64,000 bases of DNA, taken from the NCBI RefSeq assembly GCF_013085345.1, contig NZ_JABFAJ010000009.1, positions 1 to 64,000 on the forward strand, in the 5' to 3' direction. The stretch is from Isoptericola sediminis. Its GTDB lineage: Bacteria > Actinomycetota > Actinomycetes > Actinomycetales > Cellulomonadaceae. Numbering within the stretch: position 1 is the stretch's first letter; each line of letters starts with the position of its first letter. Positions 35,534 through 45,381 of the stretch are shown one piece after another. A program made the translations under genes and the position numbers. The notes under the pieces were generated by a model. It was not told the DNA's origin, did no database searches, and saw only the letters and a program-made list of their open reading frames with translations.

Positions 35534-38008
35534 ATGAGCACGACGACCCCGAGCACCACGACCTGGCCGGCCACCGGTGTCACCGAGCTGTCGGACACCG
35601 ACGTCGACCGGCTCGACCAGTGGTGGCGCGCGGCCAACTACCTCTCGGTCGGCCAGATCTACCTGCTGAGCAACCCGCTGCTGCGTGAGGAGCTGACGCG
35701 CGACGACGTCAAGCCCCGCCTCCTCGGGCACTGGGGCACCACGCCGGGTCTCAACTTCCTCTACGCGCACCTCAACCGGACGATCCGCGAGCGCGAGCAG
35801 TCGACGGTCTACGTGGCGGGCCCCGGCCACGGCGGACCCGGCCTGGTGGCGAACACCTACCTCGAGGGCACCTACACCGAGACCTACAGCGACATCACCC
35901 AGGACGCCGAGGGCATGCGCCGGTTGTTCCGGCAGTTCTCGTTCCCCGGCGGGATCCCCAGCCACGTCGCCCCGGAGACCCCGGGATCGATCCACGAGGG
36001 CGGCGAGCTCGGCTACGCGCTCTCGCACGCCTACGGCGCGGCGTTCGACAACCCCGACCTGCTGGTGGCCGCCGTCGTCGGCGACGGCGAGGCCGAGACC
36101 GGGCCGCTGGCGACCAGCTGGCACTCCAACAAGTTCGTCAACCCCCGCACCGACGGTGTCGTCCTGCCGATCCTGCACCTCAACGGGTACAAGATCGCCA
36201 ACCCCACGGTGCTGAGCCGCATCAGCGACGACGAGCTGCGCGCCCTGATGGTCGGCTACGGGCACACCCCGTACTTCTTCACGGGCGGTTTCGACGGCGA
36301 GGACCACGCGGCCGTGCACCGGCGCTTCGCCCAGCTCCTCGACGAGGTGATGGACCACATCGCCCGCATCAAGGCCGACGCCGCCGCCGGGAACGACGAG
36401 CGACCGGCCTGGCCGATGATCGTCTTCCGCACCCCCAAGGGCTGGACCTGCCCGCCGGAGATCGACGGCAACAAGACCGAGGACTCCTGGCGGTCCCACC
36501 AGGTCCCGCTGTCCAGCGCCCGCGACACGACCGAACACCTCGACGTGCTCCGCGACTGGCTGCAGTCCTACCGCCCCGAGGAGCTCTTCGACGACGCGGG
36601 CCGGCTGCGCGAGGAGATCGCGGCCCAGGCCCCGACCGGCGACCTGCGGATGAGCGCGACCCCGTACGCCAACGGCGGGCGGCTGCTCAAGGACCTGCGC
36701 ATGCCCGACTTCCGCCGCTTCGCCGTCGACGTGCCCGAGCCGGGCGGTGCCGTGGCGGAGTCGACCCGCGTGCTCGGTTCGTGGCTGAACGAGGTGGTGC
36801 GCCGCAACCCGGACAACTTCCGCATCTTCGGACCCGACGAGACGGCCTCGAACCGGCTGCAGGCGGTCTACGAGACGACGGACAAGCAGTGGAACGCCGA
36901 CTTCTACGGCCCGGACGTCGACGAGCACATGGCGCGCGCGGGCCGGGTCATGGAGATGCTGTCCGAGCACCAGTGCCAGGGCTGGCTGGAGGGATACCTG
37001 CTCACCGGCCGCCACGGCCTGTTCACCAGCTACGAGGCGTTCATCCACATCGTCGACTCGATGTTCAACCAGCACGCCAAGTGGCTCAAGGTGACCAACC
37101 ACATCCCGTGGCGGCGGCCGATCGCGAGCCTCAACTACCTGCTGTCCAGCCACGTGTGGCGTCAGGACCACAACGGCTTCAGCCACCAGGACCCGGGCTT
37201 CATCGACCACGTGGTCAACAAGAAGGCGGAGATCGTGCGGGTGTACCTGCCGCCGGACGCCAACACGCTGCTCAGCACGTACGACCACTGCCTGCGCAGC
37301 CGCCAGTACGTCAACGTCGTCGTGGCCGGCAAGCAGCCGGCCCCGCAGTTCCTGTCCATGGACGACGCGATCGCGCACTGCACCCGCGGGCTCGGCATCT
37401 GGGAGTGGGCCGGCACCGAGGTGCACGGCGAGGACCCGGACGTCGTGCTCGGCTGCGCCGGCGACGTGCCCACGCTCGAGGTGCTGGCCGCCGCGGACAT
37501 CCTGCGCACCGAGCTGCCGGACCTCAAGGTGCGCGTGGTCAACGTGGTCGACCTCATGCGGCTCCAGGACGAGCACGAGCACCCGCACGGGCTCTCGGAC
37601 AAGGACTTCGACGGGCTGTTCACGCCCGACCGGCCGGTGGTCTTCAACTACCACGGCTACCCCTGGCTCATCCACCGGCTCACCTACCGCCGGCGCAACC
37701 ACGGCAACATCCACGTGCGCGGGTACAAGGAGGAGGGCACCACGACCACCCCCTTCGACATGGCGATGCTCAACGACATCGACCGGTACCACCTGGTGAT
37801 CGACGTGATCGACCGGGTGCCGGGGCTGGGCTCGAAGGTCGCGGGCCTGCGCCAGCGGATGGTCGACCAGCGCCTGGCCGCCCGCCAGTACACCCGTGAG
37901 CACGGCGAGGACATCCCCGAGGTGCGCGACTGGGTGTGGCCCGGGGCCCGCCGGGTGGTCGGCGAGGGTGCTGCCGGCATGCAGGACACCGGCGGCGACA
38001 ACGAGTGA
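35534..38008 (+). CDS. xfp: phosphoketolase
   Basis: The enzyme splits xylulose-5-phosphate or fructose-6-phosphate with phosphate to acetyl phosphate plus a shorter sugar phosphate, using TPP. The 824-residue protein has the family's [36 protein letters not shown] (about 96-112), the TPP-binding [32 protein letters not shown], and [12 protein letters not shown] and [12 protein letters not shown] in the second half. Length is normal. GGAGG lies about nine bases before the ATG. The downstream pta and ackA genes use the acetyl phosphate. Confidence 0.98.
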   Translation: MSTTTPSTTTWPATGVTELSDTDVDRLDQWWRAANYLSVGQIYLLSNPLLREELTRDDVKPRLLGHWGTTPGLNFLYAHLNRTIREREQSTVYVAGPGHGGPGLVANTYLEGTYTETYSDITQDAEGMRRLFRQFSFPGGIPSHVAPETPGSIHEGGELGYALSHAYGAAFDNPDLLVAAVVGDGEAETGPLATSWHSNKFVNPRTDGVVLPILHLNGYKIANPTVLSRISDDELRALMVGYGHTPYFFTGGFDGEDHAAVHRRFAQLLDEVMDHIARIKADAAAGNDERPAWPMIVFRTPKGWTCPPEIDGNKTEDSWRSHQVPLSSARDTTEHLDVLRDWLQSYRPEELFDDAGRLREEIAAQAPTGDLRMSATPYANGGRLLKDLRMPDFRRFAVDVPEPGGAVAESTRVLGSWLNEVVRRNPDNFRIFGPDETASNRLQAVYETTDKQWNADFYGPDVDEHMARAGRVMEMLSEHQCQGWLEGYLLTGRHGLFTSYEAFIHIVDSMFNQHAKWLKVTNHIPWRRPIASLNYLLSSHVWRQDHNGFSHQDPGFIDHVVNKKAEIVRVYLPPDANTLLSTYDHCLRSRQYVNVVVAGKQPAPQFLSMDDAIAHCTRGLGIWEWAGTEVHGEDPDVVLGCAGDVPTLEVLAAADILRTELPDLKVRVVNVVDLMRLQDEHEHPHGLSDKDFDGLFTPDRPVVFNYHGYPWLIHRLTYRRRNHGNIHVRGYKEEGTTTTPFDMAMLNDIDRYHLVIDVIDRVPGLGSKVAGLRQRMVDQRLAARQYTREHGEDIPEVRDWVWPGARRVVGEGAAGMQDTGGDNE

Positions 38009-38086
38009 CCGCGTGCGCGGCGGCGGGCCCGTGCCCACCGCCGCGCACGCCGTCCTGGGCGTGACGCACCCGACGTCCGGAATCGG

Positions 38087-38119
38087 TGCACCGTCCGTCC
38101 CGATGCGGTGGAATGGGGT
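38087..38119 (+). promoter_or_regulatory. second copy of the xfp/pta shared motif
   Basis: TGCAC, twelve bases, then TGCGGTGGAATGGGGT lies 35 bases before the pta GTG. It matches the copy upstream of xfp in both blocks and in spacing, so pta-ackA probably has its own promoter under the same control as xfp. Confidence 0.55.
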
Positions 38120-38153
38120 TGACCACCGCCCAGCACAGAGAAGCAGGCAGGCA

Positions 38154-40271
38154 GTGAGCACTCGCAGCATCTACATCGCCTCCCCCGAGGGGGACACCGG
38201 CAAGTCCACCGTCGCGCTGGGGGTGCTCGACCTCCTGGTCCGCCAGGTGCAGCGCGTCGGCGTCTTCCGCGCCGTCTCCCGCGTCCCCGAGCGCCCGTCG
38301 CCCGACGGCGGCACGTCGCTGCGCGACCACGTCCTGGAGCTGATGCTCGAGCACGACGGCGTGGACCTCACCTACGCGGAGACCGTCGGCGTGACCTACG
38401 ACGACGTGCACGCCGACCCCGAGGCCGCGCTGTCACGGATCGTCGAGCGGTACCACCGGGTGGCCGCGCAGTGCGACGCCGTCGTCATCCTCGGCACCGA
38501 CTACACCGACGTCTCGGGCGCCACCGAGCTGGCGTTCAACGCCCGTGTGGCCGCCAACCTCGACTCCCCCGTGCTGCTCGTCGTCTCCGGGCGCGACCGC
38601 GGGATCGACGAGGTCACGACCCTGACCCGGCTCAGCCTGGCCGAGCTGCGTGCCAACCACGCCCAGCCCGTCGGCGTCGTCGTCAACCGGGCCGAGGGCG
38701 CGGTGCGCGACGCCGACGCGGCGACCGTGGCCCGGTTCCCGGGCGAGGACCTGCCCGCCTGGGTGATCGGCGAGGAACCCTTCCTGGGAGCGCCGACGGT
38801 GGCGCAGCTCGCCGAGGCGGTCGACGGCACGCTGCTGCTGGGCGACCAGGACCTGATGTCCCGGGAGGCGCTCGACCTCATCGTCGGGGCCATGACCTTC
38901 GAGCACATGCTCGGCCGCCTCGCCGACGGCACCGTGGTCATCACCCCGGGCGACCGGACGGACATCCTGCTCGGCCTGCTGGCCGTGCAGGCGGCCGACC
39001 GCTTCCCGTCGCTGGCGGGGATCATCCTCACCGGGGGGCACCGGCCGACGGGACGCACCGGCCAGCTCGCCGCCGCGCTGCAGCCCCACGTGCCGATCAT
39101 CGCGACCGCGGACGACACCTACGAGGTCGCGCGGACGGCGTCGCGCACCCGGGGCCGGATGTCCCCCGACGCCCAGCGCAAGCACGACGTGGCCCGCGCG
39201 ATGTTCGAGCAGAGCATCGACGGCGACGAGCTGCTGGCGCGGCTGGCCGTCGAGCGGACGCCCGTGGTCACCCCGCTGATGTTCGAGCACGAGCTCATCG
39301 AGAGGGCCCGCGCCGACCGCCGCCGCGTCGTCCTGCCCGAGGGCGACGACGACCGGATCCTGCGCGCGGCCTCGACCGTGCTCGCCCGCGGCATCGCGGA
39401 CCTCACGATCCTGGGCGACGAGGCCGCGATCCGGAAGCGTGCCGCCGAGCTGGGGCTGGACATCACCGACGCGCAGGTGCTCTCCCCGACCGACCCGGAG
39501 CACGTGGAGACGTTCGCCGCCGAGTACGCCCACCTGCGCGCCCGCAAGGGCATGACGGTCGAGCGGGCGCGGGAGATCGTCACGGACGTCTCCTACTTCG
39601 GCACGATGATGGTGCACCTGGGCCTGGCCGACGGCATGGTCTCCGGCGCGGCGCACACGACGGCGCACACGATCCGCCCGTCGTTCGAGATCATCAAGAC
39701 CCAGCCGGGCGTCTCCGTCGTGTCCTCGGTGTTCCTCATGTGCCTGCCGGACCGGGTGCTCGCCTACGGCGACTGCGCCGTGAACCCCGACCCGACGGCC
39801 GAACAGCTCGCCGACATCGCGGCCTCCTCGGCCGCCACGGCCGAGCAGTTCGGCGTCGACCCGCGGGTGGCCATGCTGTCCTACTCCACCGGGACCTCCG
39901 GGTCCGGCGCGGACGTCGACAAGGTGCGCGCGGCGACCGCGCTCGTCCAGGAGCGGCACCCCGAGCTGTCCGTGGAGGGCCCGATCCAGTACGACGCCGC
40001 CGTGGACGCCTCCGTGGCCGCCTCGAAGCTGCCGGACTCCTCGGTGGCCGGCAAGGCGAGCGTCTTCATCTTCCCGGACCTGAACACCGGCAACAACACC
40101 TACAAGGCCGTGCAGCGCTCCGCCGGCGCCGTGGCGATCGGCCCGGTCCTGCAGGGGCTCAACAAGCCGGTCAACGACCTCTCGCGCGGGGCGCTCGTGG
40201 CCGACATCGTGAACACGGTCGCGATCACCGCCATCCAGGCCCAGTCGACGTCGAACGGAGAGACCGCATGA
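38154..40271 (+). CDS. pta: phosphate acetyltransferase, long form
   Basis: Pta interconverts acetyl phosphate and acetyl-CoA. The 705-residue protein is the long form. An N-terminal AAA_26 (dethiobiotin synthetase-like) domain has [20 protein letters not shown] (3-22), a DRTGG domain lies in the middle (about 215-330), and the catalytic PTA_PTB domain lies from about 375. Catalytic-domain motifs are [40 protein letters not shown] and [23 protein letters not shown] at 38154 begins the conserved N-terminus; the ribosome site is weak. The stop codon overlaps ackA (ATGA). Confidence 0.97.
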   Translation: MSTRSIYIASPEGDTGKSTVALGVLDLLVRQVQRVGVFRAVSRVPERPSPDGGTSLRDHVLELMLEHDGVDLTYAETVGVTYDDVHADPEAALSRIVERYHRVAAQCDAVVILGTDYTDVSGATELAFNARVAANLDSPVLLVVSGRDRGIDEVTTLTRLSLAELRANHAQPVGVVVNRAEGAVRDADAATVARFPGEDLPAWVIGEEPFLGAPTVAQLAEAVDGTLLLGDQDLMSREALDLIVGAMTFEHMLGRLADGTVVITPGDRTDILLGLLAVQAADRFPSLAGIILTGGHRPTGRTGQLAAALQPHVPIIATADDTYEVARTASRTRGRMSPDAQRKHDVARAMFEQSIDGDELLARLAVERTPVVTPLMFEHELIERARADRRRVVLPEGDDDRILRAASTVLARGIADLTILGDEAAIRKRAAELGLDITDAQVLSPTDPEHVETFAAEYAHLRARKGMTVERAREIVTDVSYFGTMMVHLGLADGMVSGAAHTTAHTIRPSFEIIKTQPGVSVVSSVFLMCLPDRVLAYGDCAVNPDPTAEQLADIAASSAATAEQFGVDPRVAMLSYSTGTSGSGADVDKVRAATALVQERHPELSVEGPIQYDAAVDASVAASKLPDSSVAGKASVFIFPDLNTGNNTYKAVQRSAGAVAIGPVLQGLNKPVNDLSRGALVADIVNTVAITAIQAQSTSNGETA

Positions 40272-41539
40272 GCATCCTGCCCGCCTCGGAGCGACCGAAC
40301 CCGTACAGCGCCTACGGGGCGCACGGTTCGGTGCTGGTGCTGAACTCGGGGTCGTCCTCGTTGAAGTACCAGCTGGTCAACCCGGTGGGCGGCGAGGCGA
40401 TCGCGGCGGGGACGGTCGAGCGGATCGGCGAGCCGAGCGGGATCGTCACCCACACCTACGGCGGGAACCGCACGCGCCGGGAGCTGGAGGTCGCCGACCA
40501 CGGCGACGCGCTGAAGCTCGCGCTGGGCATGTTCGACGAGGCCGGGCCCGCGCTGAGCGAGGCGGGGATCCACGCCGTCGGGCACCGCGTGGTGCACGGC
40601 GGGGCGGAGTTCTCCGGCCCGGCCGTGGTCGACGACGGCGTCATCGAACGCATCGAGGCCCTGGTCCCGCTGGCCCCGCTGCACAACCCGGCGAACCTCC
40701 AGGGCATCCGGGTGGCGCGGGACCTGCTCGGCGACGTGCCGCACGTGGCGGTGTTCGACACGGCCTTCTTCCAGGCGCTGCCCGCGGAGGCCTACACCTA
40801 CGCCATCGACCGTGAGGTCGCGCGCGAGCACGCCGTGCGGCGCTACGGCTTCCACGGCACGAGCCACCAGTACGTGGCCGGCAAGGTGGCCCGGGTGCTG
40901 GGCCGGCGGGTCGAGGACCTCAACACGATCGTGCTCCACCTGGGCAACGGGGCGTCGGCGTCGGCCGTGCGCGGGGGCGTCCCGATCGACACCTCGATGG
41001 GCCTGACACCGCTGGAGGGCCTGGTCATGGGCACCCGCTCCGGCGACATCGACCCGGCGGTGGTGTTCCACCTGGCACGCAACGCGGGGATGGACATCGA
41101 CGAGCTCGACACCCTGCTCAACAAGCGCTCGGGCGTGCTGGGACTGTCCGGCGTCAACGACTTCCGCGAGCTGCACCGGCTCGTCGACGAGGGTGACGAG
41201 GACGCCGCCCTGGCCTTCGACGTGTACATCCACCGGCTGCGCAAGTACGTGGGCGCCTACACGGCGCTGCTGGGCCGCGTGGACGTCATCGCGTTCACCG
41301 CGGGGGTCGGCGAGAACGACGCCGCGGTGCGGGCCGCGGTCTGCGCGGACCTGGAGGCGCTGGGGATCGCCGTCGACGACGACCGCAACGCCGCTCGCGG
41401 CGGGGAGCGCATCATCTCCCCCGACTGGGCCCGGACGCTGGTCATGGTGGTCCCGACGATGGAGGAGCTGGCGATCGCGCGGCAGAGCGTCGAGGCCGTC
41501 GACGGCCTGGACCCCTCGTCGGCGGTCACGGCCGGCTGA
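40268..41539 (+). CDS. ackA: acetate kinase
   Basis: AckA makes ATP and acetate from acetyl phosphate. The 423-residue protein has [15 protein letters not shown] (22-36), GHRVVHGG with the substrate His region, [35 protein letters not shown] (phosphate site), and [13 protein letters not shown] at the C-terminal adenosine site. The first ~20 residues extend beyond the usual start. It is translated from an ATGA overlap with pta. With xfp it completes a phosphoketolase shunt yielding ATP without further glycolysis. Confidence 0.98.
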   Translation: MSILPASERPNPYSAYGAHGSVLVLNSGSSSLKYQLVNPVGGEAIAAGTVERIGEPSGIVTHTYGGNRTRRELEVADHGDALKLALGMFDEAGPALSEAGIHAVGHRVVHGGAEFSGPAVVDDGVIERIEALVPLAPLHNPANLQGIRVARDLLGDVPHVAVFDTAFFQALPAEAYTYAIDREVAREHAVRRYGFHGTSHQYVAGKVARVLGRRVEDLNTIVLHLGNGASASAVRGGVPIDTSMGLTPLEGLVMGTRSGDIDPAVVFHLARNAGMDIDELDTLLNKRSGVLGLSGVNDFRELHRLVDEGDEDAALAFDVYIHRLRKYVGAYTALLGRVDVIAFTAGVGENDAAVRAAVCADLEALGIAVDDDRNAARGGERIISPDWARTLVMVVPTMEELAIARQSVEAVDGLDPSSAVTAG

Positions 41540-41590
41540 GCGCCGGGCCGGCGGGCCCCGGTCCGGGTCGCCCGACCCTGCGCCTCCGGC

Positions 41591-42973
41591 TCAGGCGACG
41601 GCGAACACGATCCAGGCGATCGCGAAGCCCATCAGGCCGATCCCCGTCTCCATGACGGTCCAGGTCCGCAGCGTGGTGCGCACGTCCATGCCGAAGAACC
41701 GGCCCACCAGCCAGAAGCCGGAGTCGTTCACGTGGCTGAGCACCACGGATCCGGCGGCGACCGCGACGACGACGGCGGCGAGCTCGAGCGCGCCGTAGCC
41801 GCCCGCGGCGACCGCCGGTGCGATGAGGCCGGCGGCCGTGGTCAGCGCGACCGTCGCCGACCCCTGGGCCACTCGCAGCACGGCGGCGATGAGGAACCCG
41901 GCCACGATCACGGGCAGCCCGAGGTCGCCGAGCACGTCGGCCAGGGCGTCGCCGATGCCGGTGGCCCGCAGCACGCCTCCGAACATCCCGCCGGCGCCGG
42001 TGATGAGGATGACCGAGGCGACCGGGCCGAGCGCCGAGTCGAGCGTCTTCTCCAGGGCGGTCCCGCCGATCCCCCGGCGACGCCCGAGGGCCCAGGCGGC
42101 GACGAGCACCGTGATCAGCAGGGCGACGGGGGTGGACCCGACCAGCCCCGCGACGGCCACCACGCCGGACCCGGCGTCGACCCAGCCGACCGACGCCGCC
42201 GTCTCAAGCCCGGTGTTGGCGAAGATGAGCAGCAGCGGCAGCAGGAGGATCCCGACGACCGTGCCGAAACGCGGCGGGTTGGCGATCTGGGCGGCATCGG
42301 CGTGCCCGAGGAGCTCGGGGACGGGCAGCTCGAGGCGACGGCCGGCGAACCGCCCGAAGAGGTAGGCGGTGACGTACCAGGTGGGGAGGGCGGCGAGCAG
42401 GCCGACGAGGAGGACGACGCCGACGTTCGCGCCGAGGAACTCCGAGGCGGCGACGGGGCCGGGGTGGGGCGGCACGTAGATGTGCATGACGGAGAACGCA
42501 CCGGCCACCGGCAGCCCGTAGAGCAGCACCGAGCCGCCCAGCCGCCGGGCGACGGCGAACACGATGGGGAGCATGACCACGAGCCCGGCGTCGAAGAAGA
42601 TCGGGAACCCGAACATCAACGAGGCGATCCCGAGGGCGAGCGGTGCGCGCCGTTCCCCGAACCGGGCGACGAGCACGTCGGTCAGGACGGTGGCACCACC
42701 GCTGGTCTCGACCAGTCGGCCGAGCATGGCGCCGAGACCGACGAGCAGGGCGACGGCGGCCAGGGTGGAGCCGAAGCCGTCGAGCAGCACCTCGACGATG
42801 CCGCCGGCGGGCAGGCCCGCCGCGACGGCGGTGAGCAGGCTGACCAGCACGAGCGCGACGAACGCGTGCAGCCTGATCTTGATGATGAGCACGAGCAGCA
42901 GGCCGACCGCGGCCGCGGCGATGCCGAGCAGCGGCCCGGCGGTGAGGGTCTGGGTCCAGTCGTCAGGGGTCAT
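41591..42973 (-). CDS. gntP: GntP family gluconate:H+ symporter
   Basis: The 460-residue protein has about twelve to fourteen membrane segments and belongs to the GntP family of gluconate and related sugar-acid importers. Typical stretches are FGFPIFFDAGLVVMLPIVFA (about 121-140), AFSVMHIYVPPHPGPVAAS, GAGGMFGGVLRATGIGDAL and LSHVNDSGFWLVGRFFGM near the end. It follows gluconokinase in the same direction after 60 bases, and a GntR gene is divergent, so import and phosphorylation of gluconate form one unit. Confidence 0.95.
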   Translation of the reverse strand: MTPDDWTQTLTAGPLLGIAAAAVGLLLVLIIKIRLHAFVALVLVSLLTAVAAGLPAGGIVEVLLDGFGSTLAAVALLVGLGAMLGRLVETSGGATVLTDVLVARFGERRAPLALGIASLMFGFPIFFDAGLVVMLPIVFAVARRLGGSVLLYGLPVAGAFSVMHIYVPPHPGPVAASEFLGANVGVVLLVGLLAALPTWYVTAYLFGRFAGRRLELPVPELLGHADAAQIANPPRFGTVVGILLLPLLLIFANTGLETAASVGWVDAGSGVVAVAGLVGSTPVALLITVLVAAWALGRRRGIGGTALEKTLDSALGPVASVILITGAGGMFGGVLRATGIGDALADVLGDLGLPVIVAGFLIAAVLRVAQGSATVALTTAAGLIAPAVAAGGYGALELAAVVVAVAAGSVVLSHVNDSGFWLVGRFFGMDVRTTLRTWTVMETGIGLMGFAIAWIVFAVA

Positions 42974-43033
42974 CGTGTCCTCGTCGACGTCGGGGTGGCG
43001 GGGTGGGGGGAGCTGGGAGCCGGGGACGGCCGG

Positions 43034-43582
43034 TTAGCCGAGGTGGAGCCGGTCGACGACGGTGTCGACGATGTCGGCAGGTTCCGCGGCGACGCTGACG
43101 GTGGTCCCGTCCTCGTCGGCGCCGAGCGGTTCGAGCGTGGCGAGCTGGGACGGCAGGAGGGTCGCGGGCATGAAGTGTCCCGTCCGACCGCCCATCCGCT
43201 CCGCGAGCAGCTCGGGCGGACCGTCCAGGTGCACGAACCGCACCCGACCGTGCGCGCCGCGCAGCACGTCGCGGTAGGCGCGACGCAGGGCGGAGCAGGT
43301 GACGACGCCGGGACGACCGGCGTCGGCCTCGGCGCTGAGCCAGTCGCGGATCGTGGCGAGCCAGGGGGCGCGGTCGTCGTCGGTGAGCGGTGTCCCTGCG
43401 GTCATCTTGGCGATGTTGGCCGGGGGGTGGAACTGGTCGGCCTCCGCGTAGGTGACGCCGAGGCGCTCGGCCAGGAGCGCAGCGACCGTGGTCTTGCCCG
43501 AGCCCGCGACGCCCATGACGACGACGTGCGTGACGGCGTCGGGTGCGGCCCGGTCTACCGGGGTGGTGACGTCGGTGTCCAT
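43034..43582 (-). CDS. gntK: gluconokinase
   Basis: GntK phosphorylates gluconate to 6-phosphogluconate for the pentose phosphate or Entner-Doudoroff route. The 182-residue protein has the P-loop VVVMGVAGSGKTTVAALLAE (20-39), ADQFHPPANIAKMTAGTPLTDDDR with the substrate-binding residues, CSALRRAYRDVLRG, and GHFMPATLLPSQLATLEPL. ATG at 43582 has GGAAG nine bases upstream and leaves an N-terminal tail of ~18 residues. It lies between gntP and the divergent gntR gene. Confidence 0.96.
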   Translation of the reverse strand: MDTDVTTPVDRAAPDAVTHVVVMGVAGSGKTTVAALLAERLGVTYAEADQFHPPANIAKMTAGTPLTDDDRAPWLATIRDWLSAEADAGRPGVVTCSALRRAYRDVLRGAHGRVRFVHLDGPPELLAERMGGRTGHFMPATLLPSQLATLEPLGADEDGTTVSVAAEPADIVDTVVDRLHLG

Positions 43583-43628
43583 CGTGTCGACTTCCGTGTC
43601 GGTGGGATGCGTCCTCCGAGCATGCCTC

Positions 43629-43666
43629 ATTGGTAACACCTTTGGCAACCCATTGATATCACCAAT
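43629..43666. promoter_or_regulatory. probable GntR operators
   Basis: ATTGGTAACACC (43629-43640) and ATTGATATCACCAAT (43652-43666) share the core ATTGRTAWCACC, 23 bases apart start to start. Both lie in a relatively A+T-rich stretch between gntK and gntR. The second is also an imperfect palindrome (ATTG...CAAT). They are the likely sites of the adjacent GntR protein. Confidence 0.6.
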
Positions 43667-43699
43667 TGCGAGCCGGGTGGGCGTCGGTAGGCTCGCCCC

Positions 43700-44407
43700 A
43701 TGCCGACCACCGCCCTGCACAACGACGTGCTCGACGCGGTCGGGCGGTCCATCACCAGCGGCGACGTCCCCGCCGGAGCCGTCCTGACGCTCGAGACGAT
43801 CGGCAGCGAGCACGGCGTCTCCCGGACCGTCGCCCGCGAGGTGATGCGGCTGCTCGAGGGTCTCGGACTCGTCCGCTCGCGCCGCCGGGTCGGGATCGTC
43901 GTGCTGCCGATGGAGGACTGGAACGTCCTCGACGCCCGCGTGATCCGCTGGCGGCTCGGCGGCCCGGGACGCGACGCCCAGCTGCGGACGCTCACCGAGC
44001 TCCGGCATGCCGTGGAACCGCTGGCCGCCGCCGGCGCGGCGCTGCACGCCTCCGACGAGGTGCGGGCCGAGCTCGTCGACCTCGCCGCCCGCATGCGGGT
44101 GCTCGGCGTCCGGGGGGACCTCGAGGACTTCCTCGCGCTCGACATCCGGATGCACGAGCTGCTGCTGCGCGCCAGCGGCAACGAGATGTTCGCCGCCCTG
44201 TCCGGCGTGGTCGCCGAGGTGCTCGCCGGGCGCACCCACCTGGGGCTCATGCCCCCCTCGCCCGCTGCCGAGGCGCTCGACCAGCACGAGGCGGTAGCTC
44301 GCGCGGTCGCCTCGGGTGACGCCCCGGCCGCGGAAACGGCGATGTCCGCGATCGTCGGCGAGGTCCGTCGGGCGCTGCCGGACCGACCGGACGAGGAGGC
44401 GTCGTGA
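43700..44407 (+). CDS. gntR: GntR family regulator, FadR/FCD subgroup
   Basis: The 235-residue protein has an N-terminal winged helix (about 8-68) with AGAVLTLETIGSEHGVSRTVAREVMRLLEGLGLVRSRRR, here noted by its helices ETIGSEHGVSRTVAREV, and a C-terminal FCD domain with the metal/ligand residues in RMHELLLRASGNEM and DQHEAVARAVASGD. It probably represses gntK-gntP and is released by gluconate or 6-phosphogluconate. TAGGCT lies six bases before the ATG, suggesting a leaderless transcript. The stop codon overlaps the next gene (GTGA). Confidence 0.92.
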   Translation: MPTTALHNDVLDAVGRSITSGDVPAGAVLTLETIGSEHGVSRTVAREVMRLLEGLGLVRSRRRVGIVVLPMEDWNVLDARVIRWRLGGPGRDAQLRTLTELRHAVEPLAAAGAALHASDEVRAELVDLAARMRVLGVRGDLEDFLALDIRMHELLLRASGNEMFAALSGVVAEVLAGRTHLGLMPPSPAAEALDQHEAVARAVASGDAPAAETAMSAIVGEVRRALPDRPDEEAS

Positions 44408-45360
44408 CGGTCCTCGTCGACCCGCCGCTCTGGCCCGCGCACGGCCGCCACTGGTCCCACCTGGTCTCGGACCGGTCCCTGCACGAGCTGCGGACCTTCG
44501 CCCGCGCCGCCGGCATCCCGGACCGCGGCTTCGACCTCGACCACTACGACGTACCCGCCGACCGGTACAACGACCTGGTCGCGGCCGGCGCCGTGCCCGT
44601 CATGGGACGCGAGCTGTCGTCGGCGCTCGCCGCCTCCGGCCTGCGTGTCCCCGGGTGGGAGCGGGCCCGCGCCAAACCGGCTGCGTTGCGGGCCCGGTGG
44701 GCACGGCTGTGGACGGACCCGGGAGCGACGCCGGCCGGGGCCACCGCCGCCGTCGGCGAGGAGCTCGTCGAGCGCTGGGGCGAACCGCACCGCGTCTACC
44801 ACTCACGGCTGCACCTGGCCGACACCCTCGACGCCCTCGACGGGCTGCTGGCTGCGGGGACCACGGGCGGGGCCGGGCGCCTCGCGGCGCTCGCCCTGTG
44901 GTTCCACGACGCCGTGCACGACGGCGCCACCCCGGCCGACGAGGAGGAGTCGGCAGCGCTCGCGCGCACCCTGCTGCCGCCGTGCCGCGACGAACGCGAG
45001 GCGTCCCGCACGCCGGGACCCACGGGTGACGAGCAGGCGGAGGAGGTCGCACGGCTCGTCCGGGTGACGGTCGACCACGACCCGGCTCCCACCGACCACG
45101 TCGGTGCGCTCGTCAGCGACGCCGACCTCGCGGTCCTCGGCGGGACACCGGCGCGCTACGCGCGCTACACGGCCCAGGTGCGCGCGGAGTACGGCCACGT
45201 CGACGACGGCGCCTTCCGGGCCGGGCGCGCCGCGGTGCTCGAGGGGCTGCTCGCCCTGCACACCGGACGCGGGTTGTTCCGCACGGAGGCCGGCCGCCGG
45301 CGCTGGGCCGCCCGGGCCGCGGAGAACCTGCGCGCCGAGCTGGCCGCACTCACCGGGTGA
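44404..45360 (+). CDS. DUF4031 - HD-domain fusion protein
   Basis: The 318-residue protein joins two modules. Residues ~1-85 match DUF4031: TVLVDPPLWPAHGRHWSHLVSD, then ELRTFARAAGIPDRGFDLDHYDVP. From ~115 it is an HD-superfamily phosphohydrolase with metal-site residues His133/His137 (YHSRLHLADTLDAL), His168-Asp169 (LWFHDAVHD) and an Asp in VSDADLAVLG. In other genomes the two parts often occur as separate proteins. The substrate is unknown; a nucleotide or small phosphate ester is possible for an HD enzyme. GTG overlaps the gntR stop codon, but a link to gluconate use is not evident. Confidence 0.82.
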   Translation: MTVLVDPPLWPAHGRHWSHLVSDRSLHELRTFARAAGIPDRGFDLDHYDVPADRYNDLVAAGAVPVMGRELSSALAASGLRVPGWERARAKPAALRARWARLWTDPGATPAGATAAVGEELVERWGEPHRVYHSRLHLADTLDALDGLLAAGTTGGAGRLAALALWFHDAVHDGATPADEEESAALARTLLPPCRDEREASRTPGPTGDEQAEEVARLVRVTVDHDPAPTDHVGALVSDADLAVLGGTPARYARYTAQVRAEYGHVDDGAFRAGRAAVLEGLLALHTGRGLFRTEAGRRRWAARAAENLRAELAALTG

Positions 45361-45381
45361 GACGGCGGGTCAGGGCGTCCG

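Noticed and set aside
35474-38119. GGAAT in the xfp/pta motif read as a SigH/SigR -35 box
   Set aside because: The expected GTT about 18-19 bases downstream is missing in both copies.
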